Shown here: positions 26,437 to 35,493 of the stretch, piece by piece
How positions within the stretch are numbered: position 1 is the first letter of the stretch
How the letters are laid out: each line of letters starts with the position of its first letter
Source of the DNA: Bacillota bacterium
Lineage (GTDB): Bacteria; Bacillota; Clostridia; Christensenellales; SZUA-584
Reading direction: 5' to 3'
DNA length: 64,000 nucleotides
Assembly: GCA_023459495.1 (NCBI GenBank)
Contig: JAEWTL010000021.1
Coordinates: 100,447 to 164,446, forward strand
The notes under the pieces: model-generated
Told to the model about the DNA's origin: nothing
Databases searched by the model: none
The model's input: the letters and a program-made list of their open reading frames with translations, nothing else
Position numbers and translations under genes: made by a program

Positions 26437-28251
26437 ATGGGGGAGATACGCAGACTCGAAAAAAATGTATATGATAAGATCGCCGCAGGCGAGGTCGTGG
26501 AGCGGCCTGTCAGCGTCGTCAAGGAATTGGTTGAAAACGCGATCGACGCAGGAGCAAGCGCTGTCAGCATCAATATTGCCGGCGGTGGAATTCGCAGCGC
26601 AACGGTGACGGATAACGGGAGCGGCATTCGTGCCGAAGAAGTGGCTCTTGCTTTTGAAAAGCATGCGACGAGCAAGATCGCGACGATCCATGATCTGGAG
26701 CGCATCCATACGCAGGGCTTCCGGGGTGAAGCGCTGGCCAGTATCGCCGCGGTATCCGTGGTGGATATGAAGACCAAGCGCCGCGACGAGGAGATGGGCA
26801 CACGCATCCGTATTACAGGTGGGCGAGCTGAAGAGCCGGTTTCCGCCGGGCTGCCCGACGGAACTTCGGTCACGGTGTCGAATCTGTTTTTCAACGTACC
26901 CGCAAGGCTGAAATTTTTGAAGGGGGAGGCTCAGGAAGCCGCGGTGATTTCTGACCTCGTATCGCGCTATATCCTCTGTTATCCCGAGATATCGTTCCAC
27001 TATGTGTCGAATGGCAAAACGATTTATCACAGCCCAGGAGACGGAGATCTGCGTCACGCGATCTATGCGGTATATGGCGATATGCTTGATACGATAAGCT
27101 ATGTCTCCGCCTCGGTCAATGATATCCGGATATCCGGCTTTGTTTCCCGGCCCGGCGTAAGCATGAAGGGCGGGCGTTCCGGTTCAGTTTTTGTTAATCG
27201 CCGATATGTACGTAATATCTCGTTTGCAAATACTGTGCGCAGCGGATACGGTGAAACGGTCGTTAAGGGCGAAACGCCGTTCTATCTGATCAATATCGAC
27301 ATTCCTGCCTCCGCAGTGGACGTTAACGTGCATCCCAATAAATTGCAGGTGCGGTTTAACGATGCGGGCGCTGTCGACTACGCCATCCGGGAAGCCGTAT
27401 CGCAGGCCTGCGTTCAGGTGCGAGGCAGCGTTCAGCTGCCAGAGGAAAAAAAGCCGGAGCCGCCGCGCGCATCAGTTGCGATGCAGACGGGTCCTGCAGC
27501 CGTACAGACTGAACTGTTTTCGGGATTCAAACCTGCCGTAGTACGCGAAACGGAGGTTGCATCCGTTCCGCAATACGTGCACACATATGAACCACAGGAA
27601 CGCAATGCTCCACAGATCAATCAAGACGCGCCGCCGCAGGAGCCCATCCGGCAAGAAACTGCGGTGGAGAAAATACCGGAAGTATTGGCGCCGAGCTACC
27701 GGTTGATCGGCAGCTTTGCCGCGACCTATATTCTTGCGGAACAGGGCGAAAATCTGCTCATCATTGACCAGCACGCCGCACACGAGCGGCTGCTGTATGA
27801 GCGCTTTAAAAGCGGAAACGTACCGCTGTCTCAGCAGCTGCTTGCGCCCTTTGTGCTCACTGTCTCGCATGAACAAAAGCTGCTGATCGACCAAAATCGC
27901 GAATTGCTTGTTTCACTGGGCTTTGATATCGAACCGTTTGGTGCGCTGCAGTTCAAGGTCGGGGCCGTCCCTTCAGTTGCCGCAGGTGCGGGAGTGGAGG
28001 AACTGATCGGCGATGCGCTGGATGAACTCGCAAAAGGCGGTTCGGATGTAATGATCCGGCGCGAAGCGATCATCCGTGCCTCTTGCCGGAGCGCGGTAAA
28101 AGCAGGTGATAAACTTGCTGAACGGGATTTGCGCAGCATTGTGGAAAGCTTTCTTGAAACCAACGTGATGCCCACCTGCCCGCACGGACGCCCTGTGATT
28201 ACCATATTGTCTAAGAAGTCGCTCGAGAAGAGCTTTAAACGTATACTATGA
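26437..28251 (+). CDS. mutL: DNA mismatch repair protein MutL
   Basis: GHKL ATPase and nicking endonuclease of mismatch repair. 604 residues: N-terminal ATPase with ELVENAIDAGA, VTDNGSGI and TQGFRGEAL, a Pro/Gln/Glu-rich linker at about 325-410, and a C-terminal domain with the metal-binding DQHAAHERLLYE plus ACRSAVKAGD and CPHGRP. The endonuclease motif is intact, as expected in a species without MutH. Overlaps miaA by 4 nt. Confidence 0.97.
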   Translation: MGEIRRLEKNVYDKIAAGEVVERPVSVVKELVENAIDAGASAVSINIAGGGIRSATVTDNGSGIRAEEVALAFEKHATSKIATIHDLERIHTQGFRGEALASIAAVSVVDMKTKRRDEEMGTRIRITGGRAEEPVSAGLPDGTSVTVSNLFFNVPARLKFLKGEAQEAAVISDLVSRYILCYPEISFHYVSNGKTIYHSPGDGDLRHAIYAVYGDMLDTISYVSASVNDIRISGFVSRPGVSMKGGRSGSVFVNRRYVRNISFANTVRSGYGETVVKGETPFYLINIDIPASAVDVNVHPNKLQVRFNDAGAVDYAIREAVSQACVQVRGSVQLPEEKKPEPPRASVAMQTGPAAVQTELFSGFKPAVVRETEVASVPQYVHTYEPQERNAPQINQDAPPQEPIRQETAVEKIPEVLAPSYRLIGSFAATYILAEQGENLLIIDQHAAHERLLYERFKSGNVPLSQQLLAPFVLTVSHEQKLLIDQNRELLVSLGFDIEPFGALQFKVGAVPSVAAGAGVEELIGDALDELAKGGSDVMIRREAIIRASCRSAVKAGDKLAERDLRSIVESFLETNVMPTCPHGRPVITILSKKSLEKSFKRIL

Positions 28252-29165
28252 GGCGGTTTATTGTGGTTACCGGACCTACGGCCTCCGGCAAAACGCAGAT
28301 AGCGCTTGAAATTGCGCGCCAAATGTGCAGCGAGATCATATCCGCGGATAGCATGCAGATATACCGTGGTATGGATATCGGCACAGCAAAGGCGACGCCT
28401 GATGAGATGGGCGGCATCCGGCACCACCTCATTGATATTGTCCGGCCGGACGAAACCTATACTGCGGCTGATTTTCAGCGGGATGCATTTTCGATCATTG
28501 ATATGTTAAACGCCCGCGGCGTAACTCCTGTGATAGCTGGTGGGACGGGCTTGTATATCAACTCGCTGGTATACGATCTTAACTTCAGCAGAGTGAAGGC
28601 GGACGAAGGCTTTCGACAAAAGCTGACACAACTTGCTGATGACAAAGGGCTGGAAACCTTGTACAATAGATTGAAAGAGCAGGATTCCGCATATGCGGCA
28701 GTGATAGCGCCAACCGACAAACAGCGCATTATCAGGCGTCTGGAAATTCTCGAAACCTCAGGACCGGAAGCATATGAGTTTCAAAAACTGAGGGAAGATA
28801 TCGAAACGGTTATGATCGGCCTCACCATGCCGAGGGACAGGCTCTACCACCGAATCGAAAAGCGCGTTGATCAAATGGTAAAAAACGGTCTTGTTGAAGA
28901 AGCGCGCATGCTTTATAATCAATATGGTGAGACCGGCGCGATGAAAGCGATTGGCTATAAAGAACTGAGCGGTTATTTCCGGGGCAACGCTTCGTTGGAA
29001 GAAGCGGCAGCGGAGATTAAAAAAAATACAAGAAGGTATGCGAAAAGGCAGATCACATGGTTCAAACGGGATACGCGGCTTCAGTGGTTCGATGTTTCGC
29101 AATACCCGAGTATAGAAGATATGAACCAAGAAATAATGAATGTGATCAGACGAAAGGGGTTTTAG
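28248..29165 (+). CDS. miaA: tRNA dimethylallyltransferase
   Basis: Adds dimethylallyl to N6 of A37 in tRNAs reading UNN codons, giving the substrate of MiaB. 305 residues with P-loop GPTASGKT near residue 8, [25 protein letters not shown] and a C-terminal zinc-free helical end [14 protein letters not shown]. Coupled to mutL by overlap and to hfq with 1 nt spacing, the mutL-miaA-hfq order seen widely in Clostridia. Confidence 0.97.
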   Translation: MRRFIVVTGPTASGKTQIALEIARQMCSEIISADSMQIYRGMDIGTAKATPDEMGGIRHHLIDIVRPDETYTAADFQRDAFSIIDMLNARGVTPVIAGGTGLYINSLVYDLNFSRVKADEGFRQKLTQLADDKGLETLYNRLKEQDSAYAAVIAPTDKQRIIRRLEILETSGPEAYEFQKLREDIETVMIGLTMPRDRLYHRIEKRVDQMVKNGLVEEARMLYNQYGETGAMKAIGYKELSGYFRGNASLEEAAAEIKKNTRRYAKRQITWFKRDTRLQWFDVSQYPSIEDMNQEIMNVIRRKGF

Positions 29166-29166
29166 T

Positions 29167-29424
29167 ATGCAGAAGTCGGTCATCGTTTTACAGGATGTTT
29201 TTTTGAATCAGGTGCGCAAAGAGCGCGTGCCGGTGACCATTCACCTGACCAACGGATATCAGATTAAGGGGATTGTCAAGGGCTTTGATAATTTCACAGT
29301 GATACTGGATAGCGAAGGCAAGCAGCTGATGATCTATAAGCATGCCGTCTCCACTATCTCTCCGGCAAAGACTGTGTTCTTCACTTTCTCGGACAAGCAG
29401 AGGGAAACGCCAGAAGAATCATGA
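29167..29424 (+). CDS. hfq: RNA chaperone Hfq
   Basis: Hexameric Sm-like RNA-binding protein. 85 residues: Sm1 motif around [23 protein letters not shown] and Sm2 around [12 protein letters not shown], matching Hfq's YKHA signature. A short C-terminal tail is typical of Bacillota. It overlaps ynbB by 4 nt. Confidence 0.96.
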   Translation: MQKSVIVLQDVFLNQVRKERVPVTIHLTNGYQIKGIVKGFDNFTVILDSEGKQLMIYKHAVSTISPAKTVFFTFSDKQRETPEES

Positions 29425-30689
29425 CAATTCTCGATCGTTGCGGCATCAGCAGCGGCATACAAGCCTTGGTTAAGGAGGCTGAGTCGCTGCTTTTCGATGC
29501 GTTTAAGAATGTTGAAGAAGTTGCTGAAGCCAATCAATATAAAGTTGTCGATGCGTTCCGCGAAGAGAACATCTCCTCGCGGCACTTTTTCGCTACGACG
29601 GGTTACGGCTATTCTGATGAAGGCAGGGACGCCCTTGCGCGTCTGTTCGCGCGCATCGTAGGGGCTCAGAAGGCTGTTTTAAGCCCGCACATCGCTTCGG
29701 GCACACATGCTATAGCGTTGGCTTTATATGCCGTTATGCGACCGCATGACACGCTGATCAGTGTAACGGGCCGTCCATATGATACTCTAAATTCTGTAAT
29801 CGGTAAATCGGCAGGGGAGGGTACCGGGTCCTTGGCTGATTTTCTTGTGGAATACAAGCAGGTGGAATTAAAAGAAGACGGCACCATCGATTTAGATACG
29901 GTTGAGAAAACCATTTTGCAATGTGCTCACCCCAAGGCCGTGTTTATTCAGCGATCAAGAGGCTATGCTTGGAGAAAAGCACTTTCGGTGGGGGAAATCA
30001 GTGCTTTCGCAAAAGCAATTAAAGAAAAATTCCCTGAGATTATTATTATAGTTGATAACTGCTATGGTGAGTTCTGTGAGACACAGGAGCCCACAAACTG
30101 CGGCGCAGACCTTATGGCCGGCTCCATGATCAAAAATCCGGGCGGCGGGATCGCACCAACCGGCGGGTACGTCGCGGGCAGAGAGGACCTTGTTATGCTC
30201 GTGGAAAACCGGCTGACCTGTCCCGGCCTAGGCAGCGAGATCGGCTCGTACGAAGCCTCCTACCGGAGCTTCTTTCAGGGTTTGTTTATGGCACCTCACG
30301 TGGTAGGAGAGGCGTTAAAGGGCAGTATACTCTCCGCCAAGGTATTTGAGATGCTGAGTTACGAGGTCTTTCCTGATTCAAGCACGCTACGTTCCGATAT
30401 TACGCAGTCCATACGCTTAGGTGACGAACAATTATTGCTTGCTTATACGCGCGGCATACAAAAAGCCGCCCCGATTGATAGCCGCGCAGTCCCAGAACCA
30501 TGGGATATGCCGGGCTACGACGATCCGATCGTGATGGCGGCGGGTACTTTTGTTCAAGGCGCTTCGATCGAGCTTTCCGCGGATGCGCCGGTGAAGCCGC
30601 CCTATATCGTCTATGCGCAGGGCGGGCTGACTTACGCTCACATGAAGCTCGGCCTCATGATGGCGCTTTCTGAGATGAAACTTATCTGA
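29421..30689 (+). CDS. ynbB: YnbB-type PLP enzyme (methionine gamma-lyase-like, 'aluminium resistance' family)
   Basis: Fold-type I PLP protein of the cystathionine/methionine lyase superfamily, often labelled aluminium resistance protein; the substrate is unknown. 422 residues with [11 protein letters not shown] near the N-terminus, [28 protein letters not shown] (PLP-binding Asp) and [22 protein letters not shown] with the Schiff-base Lys. The hfq-ynbB-lexA neighbourhood matches B. subtilis, where ynbB lies after hfq/ymzC. Its end overlaps the convergent lexA by 8 nt. Confidence 0.9.
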   Translation: MTILDRCGISSGIQALVKEAESLLFDAFKNVEEVAEANQYKVVDAFREENISSRHFFATTGYGYSDEGRDALARLFARIVGAQKAVLSPHIASGTHAIALALYAVMRPHDTLISVTGRPYDTLNSVIGKSAGEGTGSLADFLVEYKQVELKEDGTIDLDTVEKTILQCAHPKAVFIQRSRGYAWRKALSVGEISAFAKAIKEKFPEIIIIVDNCYGEFCETQEPTNCGADLMAGSMIKNPGGGIAPTGGYVAGREDLVMLVENRLTCPGLGSEIGSYEASYRSFFQGLFMAPHVVGEALKGSILSAKVFEMLSYEVFPDSSTLRSDITQSIRLGDEQLLLAYTRGIQKAAPIDSRAVPEPWDMPGYDDPIVMAAGTFVQGASIELSADAPVKPPYIVYAQGGLTYAHMKLGLMMALSEMKLI

Positions 30690-31284
30690 ACATGCGGAGC
30701 ACGCCGATGACCTTGCCCAGCACGTCTACCTCGCGGGAGTATATGGGCTTATAGTTGTCGTTTTCAGGCTGCAGACGAACCTGTCCATCCTCAACAAAAA
30801 AGCGTTTGACGGTCGCTTCGTCGTCCAGTAAGGCCACCACGATATCGCCGTTCTGCGCGTAATCCTGCCGCTGTGCGATAATCTTGTCATGGTCGTGTAT
30901 GCCTGCGTTCATCATGCTGTCGCCTTTAACGTTCAGAATGAAAACATCGTCAGATCCAAGCAGTGAATAAGGCAGTGAGATATACTCTTCGATATTCTCC
31001 ACAGCGGTAATGGGAATACCCGCAGCAACCCGCCCTAAAATTGGTACTGCCACAAACCGCTCTTCGCTACGGTCGCCCAGCACCATGATGGTACGCGGCT
31101 TGGCCGGGTCGCGCGTGATGTAACCCTTTTTCTCCAATTTGGTCAAATGCGCATGCGCGGTAGAAGTGGATTTCAGATCGAGCGCAGAACAGATATCGCG
31201 CACGCATGGTGCGTATCCGTTCTGGTGAATATATGTCCGAAGGTATTCGAGCACTTCCTTCTGGCGTCTGGTTAAATCATCCAT
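30682..31284 (-). CDS. lexA: SOS repressor LexA
   Basis: Represses DNA-damage genes until RecA triggers self-cleavage. 200 residues: winged helix N-terminus (TRRQKEVLEYL, VRDICSALDLKSTSTAHAHL), cleavage site Ala88-Gly89 in VAAGIP, catalytic Ser123 (GDSMMN) and Lys160 (EATVKRF). All essential residues are present. Transcribed from 31304-31332. An 8-bp palindrome GAACGTTC lies 14 nt upstream of the -35 box. Confidence 0.96.
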   Translation of the reverse strand: MDDLTRRQKEVLEYLRTYIHQNGYAPCVRDICSALDLKSTSTAHAHLTKLEKKGYITRDPAKPRTIMVLGDRSEERFVAVPILGRVAAGIPITAVENIEEYISLPYSLLGSDDVFILNVKGDSMMNAGIHDHDKIIAQRQDYAQNGDIVVALLDDEATVKRFFVEDGQVRLQPENDNYKPIYSREVDVLGKVIGVLRMFR

Positions 31285-31303
31285 ATGTTTTCACCTCTTC
31301 AGC

Positions 31304-31332
31304 ATCATATCAAAACGAAATAGAAGTGTCAA
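31304..31332 (-). promoter_or_regulatory. Sigma-A promoter of lexA
   Basis: On the minus strand, TTGACA (31332-31327), 17-nt spacer, TATGAT (31309-31304), 19 nt before the lexA start. Confidence 0.85.
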
Positions 31333-31353
31333 TCAAAAAGCAAACGAACGTTC

Positions 31354-32403
31354 TTATTTTTCGGTTTCAGGGGGCTCCCGAAGGGTTACCGCCTGGGCAG
31401 CCATCCTGCGGCGCTCTTCATCCATCGCGGCGTAATGCTTTCGGGTGGTGTTTACATCCTTATGGCCCAATACATCGGCCACAAGATAAATATCACCCGT
31501 CTGTTGGTAGAGCATTGTTCCGTATGTGCTGCGCAATTTGTGCGGAGAAATGTGTTTTAAAGGCACGGATACCTGCGCATACTTCTCTACGAGCATCTGT
31601 ACGGCACGAACGCTTATTCGCTTGTTTTGCAGAGATAGAAACATGGGGGAGTCCTCACTATAATCTGCAGCAGTTTTACGCAGTTCAAGGTATCTTTCCA
31701 GCGCCTCTTTTGCTTCGCTGCCGAAGAATAGCAGCGCTTCGTTGCCACCTTTCCGCAATACTTTAAAAGCGTTGTTTTTAAAGTCAAAGTCAGATATATC
31801 CAGCGCGCATAGCTCGCTGATTCGGATGCCGGTAGTTAAAAACAGCGTCAGGATTGCGAGATCGCGCACCTTGGTTTTAGAATTGTACGCCTGCTGATGA
31901 TTTGTTAATCCCGCGCCGCTATCGACTACATGCAGCAATGTATTTGCTTCTTCGTGATCGAGCCGTATTATGGGCTTTTCATGCAGCTTTGGTGAATCAA
32001 GTCGCGCAGTAACATTTTGATCGATAGCTTCCTTTTTATAGAAATACTTATAAAATGATCTGACAGTACACAGCTTTCGCGCAAGACCTTTTTCGCCATT
32101 TTCTACAGCCGTATCATCATCCTTATAATATAAGCGCAGGTACTCCATGAAAAGCTCAAAATCATTCGTGGTGAGGCTTTCAAGGTCTTTAATAGTCATC
32201 TGCATGGGCTGCAGTCCGCGTTCCTTTTCCAAAAACGAAAAAAACAGACGGAGATCATATGCATAGTTGATTCGCGTTAAGAGTGATGTGCGCGGTTCGA
32301 TCGCACGAAAAAAATCTAGACAGAAAGGCGGCAATGTCTGCAGAACGCCGCGAAGCTTTTCTGTTTTTTGTATATTGAGTTCAGTTTTGCTGCGTTTAGA
32401 CAA
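31354..32403 (-). CDS. Tyrosine recombinase (XerS-like size)
   Basis: Site-specific recombinase of 349 residues. N-terminal SAM-like core-binding domain (about 25-145) and catalytic domain with the complete set: Arg194 (TGIRISEL), Lys218, His288 and Arg291 (HKLR), His314 (LGHKD) and Tyr324 (RKHYAAMD). It is longer than XerC/XerD (about 300) and close to the single recombinase XerS (356). No phage or transposon genes flank it; it sits between rnhA and lexA. Chromosome dimer resolution is therefore a reasonable inference, but no dif site was found here. Confidence 0.85.
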   Translation of the reverse strand: MSKRSKTELNIQKTEKLRGVLQTLPPFCLDFFRAIEPRTSLLTRINYAYDLRLFFSFLEKERGLQPMQMTIKDLESLTTNDFELFMEYLRLYYKDDDTAVENGEKGLARKLCTVRSFYKYFYKKEAIDQNVTARLDSPKLHEKPIIRLDHEEANTLLHVVDSGAGLTNHQQAYNSKTKVRDLAILTLFLTTGIRISELCALDISDFDFKNNAFKVLRKGGNEALLFFGSEAKEALERYLELRKTAADYSEDSPMFLSLQNKRISVRAVQMLVEKYAQVSVPLKHISPHKLRSTYGTMLYQQTGDIYLVADVLGHKDVNTTRKHYAAMDEERRRMAAQAVTLREPPETEK

Positions 32404-32535
32404 GAGGCCGGGATTCCTTTCGAAAATTTTTTACGTTTATACTCAGGATGATTATAACTTAATTATATCGAAAAAGGCAATATGTATTCGCAAAACATGT
32501 ATTTTACGCATAGTTCTATATTGGTGTTTAAGGTC

Positions 32536-33024
32536 TCATAGACTTCCATTGGTACGTTTTGAGCTGTCCCCTGCCTTAGAAGAAGCCTTTGTATGGTCGG
32601 TAATTTGTTTGCGTGCGAGTTTGTCGCATAGATTATTGGACTCATCATCCGCATGACCTTTGACTTTTTTCCATGTAACGCGGTGCGATTGAGCCGCCGA
32701 AAGCAGTTCATTCCATAAGTCCATGTTTTCCACAGGATTTTTGGATGCGGTACGCCAGCCGTTACGCTGCCAGCGGTCGATCCAGTGTTGTTCAAACGCG
32801 TTATGGATATAAGCGCTGTCGGTATGTAAAATGACTTCACAGGGCTCTTTGAGCGCTTCTAAAGCCTTAACCGCTGCCGTAAGCTCCATCCGGTTGTTCG
32901 TAGTATCCGGCTCAAACCCGGATACCTCCTTCTGCACGCCTTTATATTGAAGCACAGCCGCCCATCCGCCCGGACCTGGGTTTTTAGAACATGCGCCGTC
33001 GGTATAAATTATCACTTGCTTCAT
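32536..33024 (-). CDS. rnhA: Ribonuclease HI
   Basis: Degrades RNA in RNA-DNA hybrids. 162 residues with YTDGACSKNPGPGGWA (first Asp), NNRMELTAAVKAL (Glu), LHTDSAYI (Asp), and VKGHADDESNN (His and last Asp), so the DEDD site is complete. The final 25 residues form a polar Lys/Ser-rich tail. It directly follows proC (adjacent stop and start). Confidence 0.95.
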   Translation of the reverse strand: MKQVIIYTDGACSKNPGPGGWAAVLQYKGVQKEVSGFEPDTTNNRMELTAAVKALEALKEPCEVILHTDSAYIHNAFEQHWIDRWQRNGWRTASKNPVENMDLWNELLSAAQSHRVTWKKVKGHADDESNNLCDKLARKQITDHTKASSKAGDSSKRTNGSL

Positions 33025-33825
33025 TTATTTTCCCAGCGATCCGGATTTTTTTGCGCAGTCTTCCACCGCATTGATTACGGCGCTTCTTAAGCCCTGCTTT
33101 TCGAGCGTTTTAACCGCTTCGATTGTGGTTCCGCCTGGAGAGCATACGGCGTCTTTAAGCGCACCCGGATGCAGACCCGTGTCCAGCACCATTTTTGCTG
33201 AACCTAAAACTGTTTGTGCAGCCAAGGTGTACGCCTGTGCACGCGGCAGCCCGCAAAGTACGCCGCCGTCTGCCAGTGCCTCTATAAACATAAACACATA
33301 TGCCGGACCGCTGCCGGAAACCGCGGTAACCGCGTCCATCTGCTTTTCCTGCGCAAAGGATACCTGCCCTAAAGCGCCAAAGAGCTTTTTAGCAAACGCC
33401 AGTTCATGCTCACTGAAACTGCTGGGTGTCTCAAGCACGCTCATGCCCTCCCCTACCATCAGCGGAGTATTCGGCATAACACGCAGCACACGCTTGCTGT
33501 CACCATATATTTCCTTGATACGACTGGCACCCCATCCCGCTGCAATGGAGATCAGCGGCAGGCTGATGTCGCACATTTTTTTCAGAACATCGGACAGCAC
33601 GTTCGGCTTAACGGCAATTAGCAGCATATCGCTGGCTTCGCATAGCGCTGCAATTGAAGTGACGCCATGAATACCGTGGCTATCCTGAAGTGCATTCACT
33701 TTTTCGCTTTCGATGTCATATACAATTACATGATTTGGCGCAATCACCTTTTTCTCTACAGCGCCTTTGATGATAGCGCCGGCCATATTGCCTGCGCCGA
33801 TAAATCCGATCCTGATATCGCTCAT
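33025..33825 (-). CDS. proC: Pyrroline-5-carboxylate reductase
   Basis: Last step of proline synthesis, NAD(P)H dependent. 266 residues; start ATG 33825 with AGGAGG 7 nt upstream, preferred over a TTG two codons earlier. Rossmann motif IGFIGAGNMAGAI, AVKPN, SIAAGWG, VMPNTPLMVGEG, and the C-terminal signature SPGGTTIEAVKTLE. proA and proB are not in the window. The gene is divergent from tRNA-Trp. Confidence 0.96.
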   Translation of the reverse strand: MSDIRIGFIGAGNMAGAIIKGAVEKKVIAPNHVIVYDIESEKVNALQDSHGIHGVTSIAALCEASDMLLIAVKPNVLSDVLKKMCDISLPLISIAAGWGASRIKEIYGDSKRVLRVMPNTPLMVGEGMSVLETPSSFSEHELAFAKKLFGALGQVSFAQEKQMDAVTAVSGSGPAYVFMFIEALADGGVLCGLPRAQAYTLAAQTVLGSAKMVLDTGLHPGALKDAVCSPGGTTIEAVKTLEKQGLRSAVINAVEDCAKKSGSLGK

Positions 33826-33842
33826 TTTCAATCCTCCTGCTA

Positions 33843-33872
33843 TTGACGGAAACCTACAAATTGTTTTATAAT
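33843..33872 (+). promoter_or_regulatory. Promoter of tRNA-Trp
   Basis: TTGACG (33843-33848), 18-nt spacer, TATAAT (33867-33872), 18 nt before the tRNA. Confidence 0.8.
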
Positions 33873-33890
33873 AACCGATGTCCCCAATTT

Positions 33891-33965
33891 AGGGGAGTGG
33901 CTCAATGGTAGAGCATCGGTCTCCAAAACCGAGGGTTGCGTGTTCGAGTCGCGTCTCCCCTGCCA
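33891..33965 (+). tRNA. tRNA-Trp (anticodon CCA)
   Basis: Acceptor AGGGGAG / CTCCCCT, anticodon stem TCGGT / ACCGA with loop CTCCAAA (anticodon CCA), T arm TGCGTG-TTCGAGT-CGCG, encoded CCA. Confidence 0.97.
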
Positions 33966-33969
33966 AAGA

Positions 33970-34064
33970 ACATGTAGCGTTGTTACATGTTTCAGGGATT
34001 ATCCCCCGAAAGTTTCACCTTTCGGGGACCCCAAGAAGCGTTCGTTTTACGGGCGCTTCTTTTC
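33970..34064 (+). terminator. Three hairpins between tRNA-Trp and purB
   Basis: ACATGTA / TACATGT (33970-33990), CCCCGAAAG / CTTTCGGGG (34004-34027) and AAGAAGCG / CGCTTCTT followed by TT (34033-34061). The last is a plausible intrinsic terminator for the tRNA and touches the convergent purB stop. Confidence 0.65.
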
Positions 34065-35493
34065 ATACCAGTACTTCGCCCTGCATGCCCAGCACAGATG
34101 CATGGGCTTTAACAACAGGTGCAACGTGTTCTGCGATAAAGCGCTCGGTCTGGCTTTCTGCGCATCCCGTAAACTTCTTGGCATCGAGTAGTTTTTCGAT
34201 TTCGGCAGGCGTCAGACGAAATGCGTCGTCTGATTTAATCAAGTCAAGCAGATTATTGCTCTCCGCCATCATTTTGACCCGATGCGCTGCCTGCATGGAA
34301 TATTGCCGTATGCGCTCATGCAGATCCTGACGGTCTCCGCCGCGCTTGACCGCTTCCATCAGTATTGTTTCAGTGGCCATGAACGGCAATTCTGCAGCGA
34401 TACGGCTTTTAATGACGTTTTCATATACGACAAGGCCTGAAACAACATTGAGATACAGGTTTAAAATCGCATCCACCGCGAGGAAGGCCTGAGGCAGCAC
34501 TATCCGGCGGTTGGCGGAATCGTCGAGTGTTCGTTCAAACCACTGCGTAGAAGCTGTTACAGCCGCATTGATGGGCAATGAGATCACGTAGCGGCAGAGC
34601 GCCCCTATCCGTTCACTACGCATCGGATTGCGTTTGTAGGCCATTGCAGACGAGCCGATCTGTTCCGTCTCAAACGGTTCCTCGATTTCCTTTAGATTCT
34701 GCAGCAACCGAAGATCGTTGCTGAACTTATATGCGCTCTGGGCGACCAGTGACAGCGCATTTAAAACGATGGTATCAAATTTACGCGGATAAGTCTGCCC
34801 GGTCACTGCAAAAGCCGAGTCAAAACCGAGCCTTCTGCATACCGCCTCGTCGAGTTGGCGGACTTTTTCTGCATCGCCGTCGAACAGCGACAGAAAACTT
34901 GCGCCAGTACCGGTAGTGCCCTTTACACCTCGCAGCTTATAATTCTGTATGATAAACTGCAGCTGCTCCAGGTCGGTCAACAGATCCTGTATCCACAGCG
35001 TAGCGCGTTTGCCGACAGTCGTCAGCTGTGCGGGCTGAAAGTGAGTGAAGCCCATCGTGGGCAAATCCTTATACTTTAAAGCAAACTGTGAAAGCTGGTC
35101 GATCACGTTCACAAGCTTGTCCTCAATGACTCGCAGAGCCCCATGCATTGCAATGAGGTCGGCGTTATCGCCCACGTAGCAGCTCGTCGCACCGAGGTGG
35201 ATGATCGGTTTTGCTGAGGGGCATTGCTCACCATATGCAAAGACATGCGACATGACGTCGTGCCGCACGACCTTTTCACGAGCCGAGGCCACGTCATAAT
35301 TGATATCATCCGCAAAGCGGACCAACTCGTCAATCTGTTCGTCACTGATGGACACGCCCAGTTCCTTTTCGCACTGAGCCAGCACGATCCAGAGCTTGCG
35401 CCAGGTTCTAAACTTGAATTCGTCTGAGAAAATATGCGCCATCTGGCGCGATGCGTACCGTGTGATCAAAGGGTTTTCATAAATATCATTCAT
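34063..35493 (-). CDS. purB: Adenylosuccinate lyase
   Basis: Acts twice in purine synthesis, releasing fumarate from SAICAR and adenylosuccinate. 476 residues from ATG 35493, which overlaps the upstream dipeptidase stop by 4 nt and has GGAAGAAAG before it; the longer frame is spurious. Motifs: HDVMSHVFAYGEQCPSAKP start of the active site, TMGFTHFQPAQ with the catalytic His, and the fumarase-family signature SSAMAYKRNPMRSE. No other purine gene is nearby. Confidence 0.96.
   Translation of the reverse strand: MNDIYENPLITRYASRQMAHIFSDEFKFRTWRKLWIVLAQCEKELGVSISDEQIDELVRFADDINYDVASAREKVVRHDVMSHVFAYGEQCPSAKPIIHLGATSCYVGDNADLIAMHGALRVIEDKLVNVIDQLSQFALKYKDLPTMGFTHFQPAQLTTVGKRATLWIQDLLTDLEQLQFIIQNYKLRGVKGTTGTGASFLSLFDGDAEKVRQLDEAVCRRLGFDSAFAVTGQTYPRKFDTIVLNALSLVAQSAYKFSNDLRLLQNLKEIEEPFETEQIGSSAMAYKRNPMRSERIGALCRYVISLPINAAVTASTQWFERTLDDSANRRIVLPQAFLAVDAILNLYLNVVSGLVVYENVIKSRIAAELPFMATETILMEAVKRGGDRQDLHERIRQYSMQAAHRVKMMAESNNLLDLIKSDDAFRLTPAEIEKLLDAKKFTGCAESQTERFIAEHVAPVVKAHASVLGMQGEVLV

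Noticed and set aside
32404..32535. AT-rich gap between the recombinase and rnhA as a dif site
   Set aside because: No match to known dif arms; short AT palindromes only.
31354..33965. Tyrosine recombinase close to tRNA-Trp as a sign of an integrated element
   Set aside because: No attachment-site repeat of the tRNA end, no phage or conjugation genes, and all neighbours are core genes on both sides.
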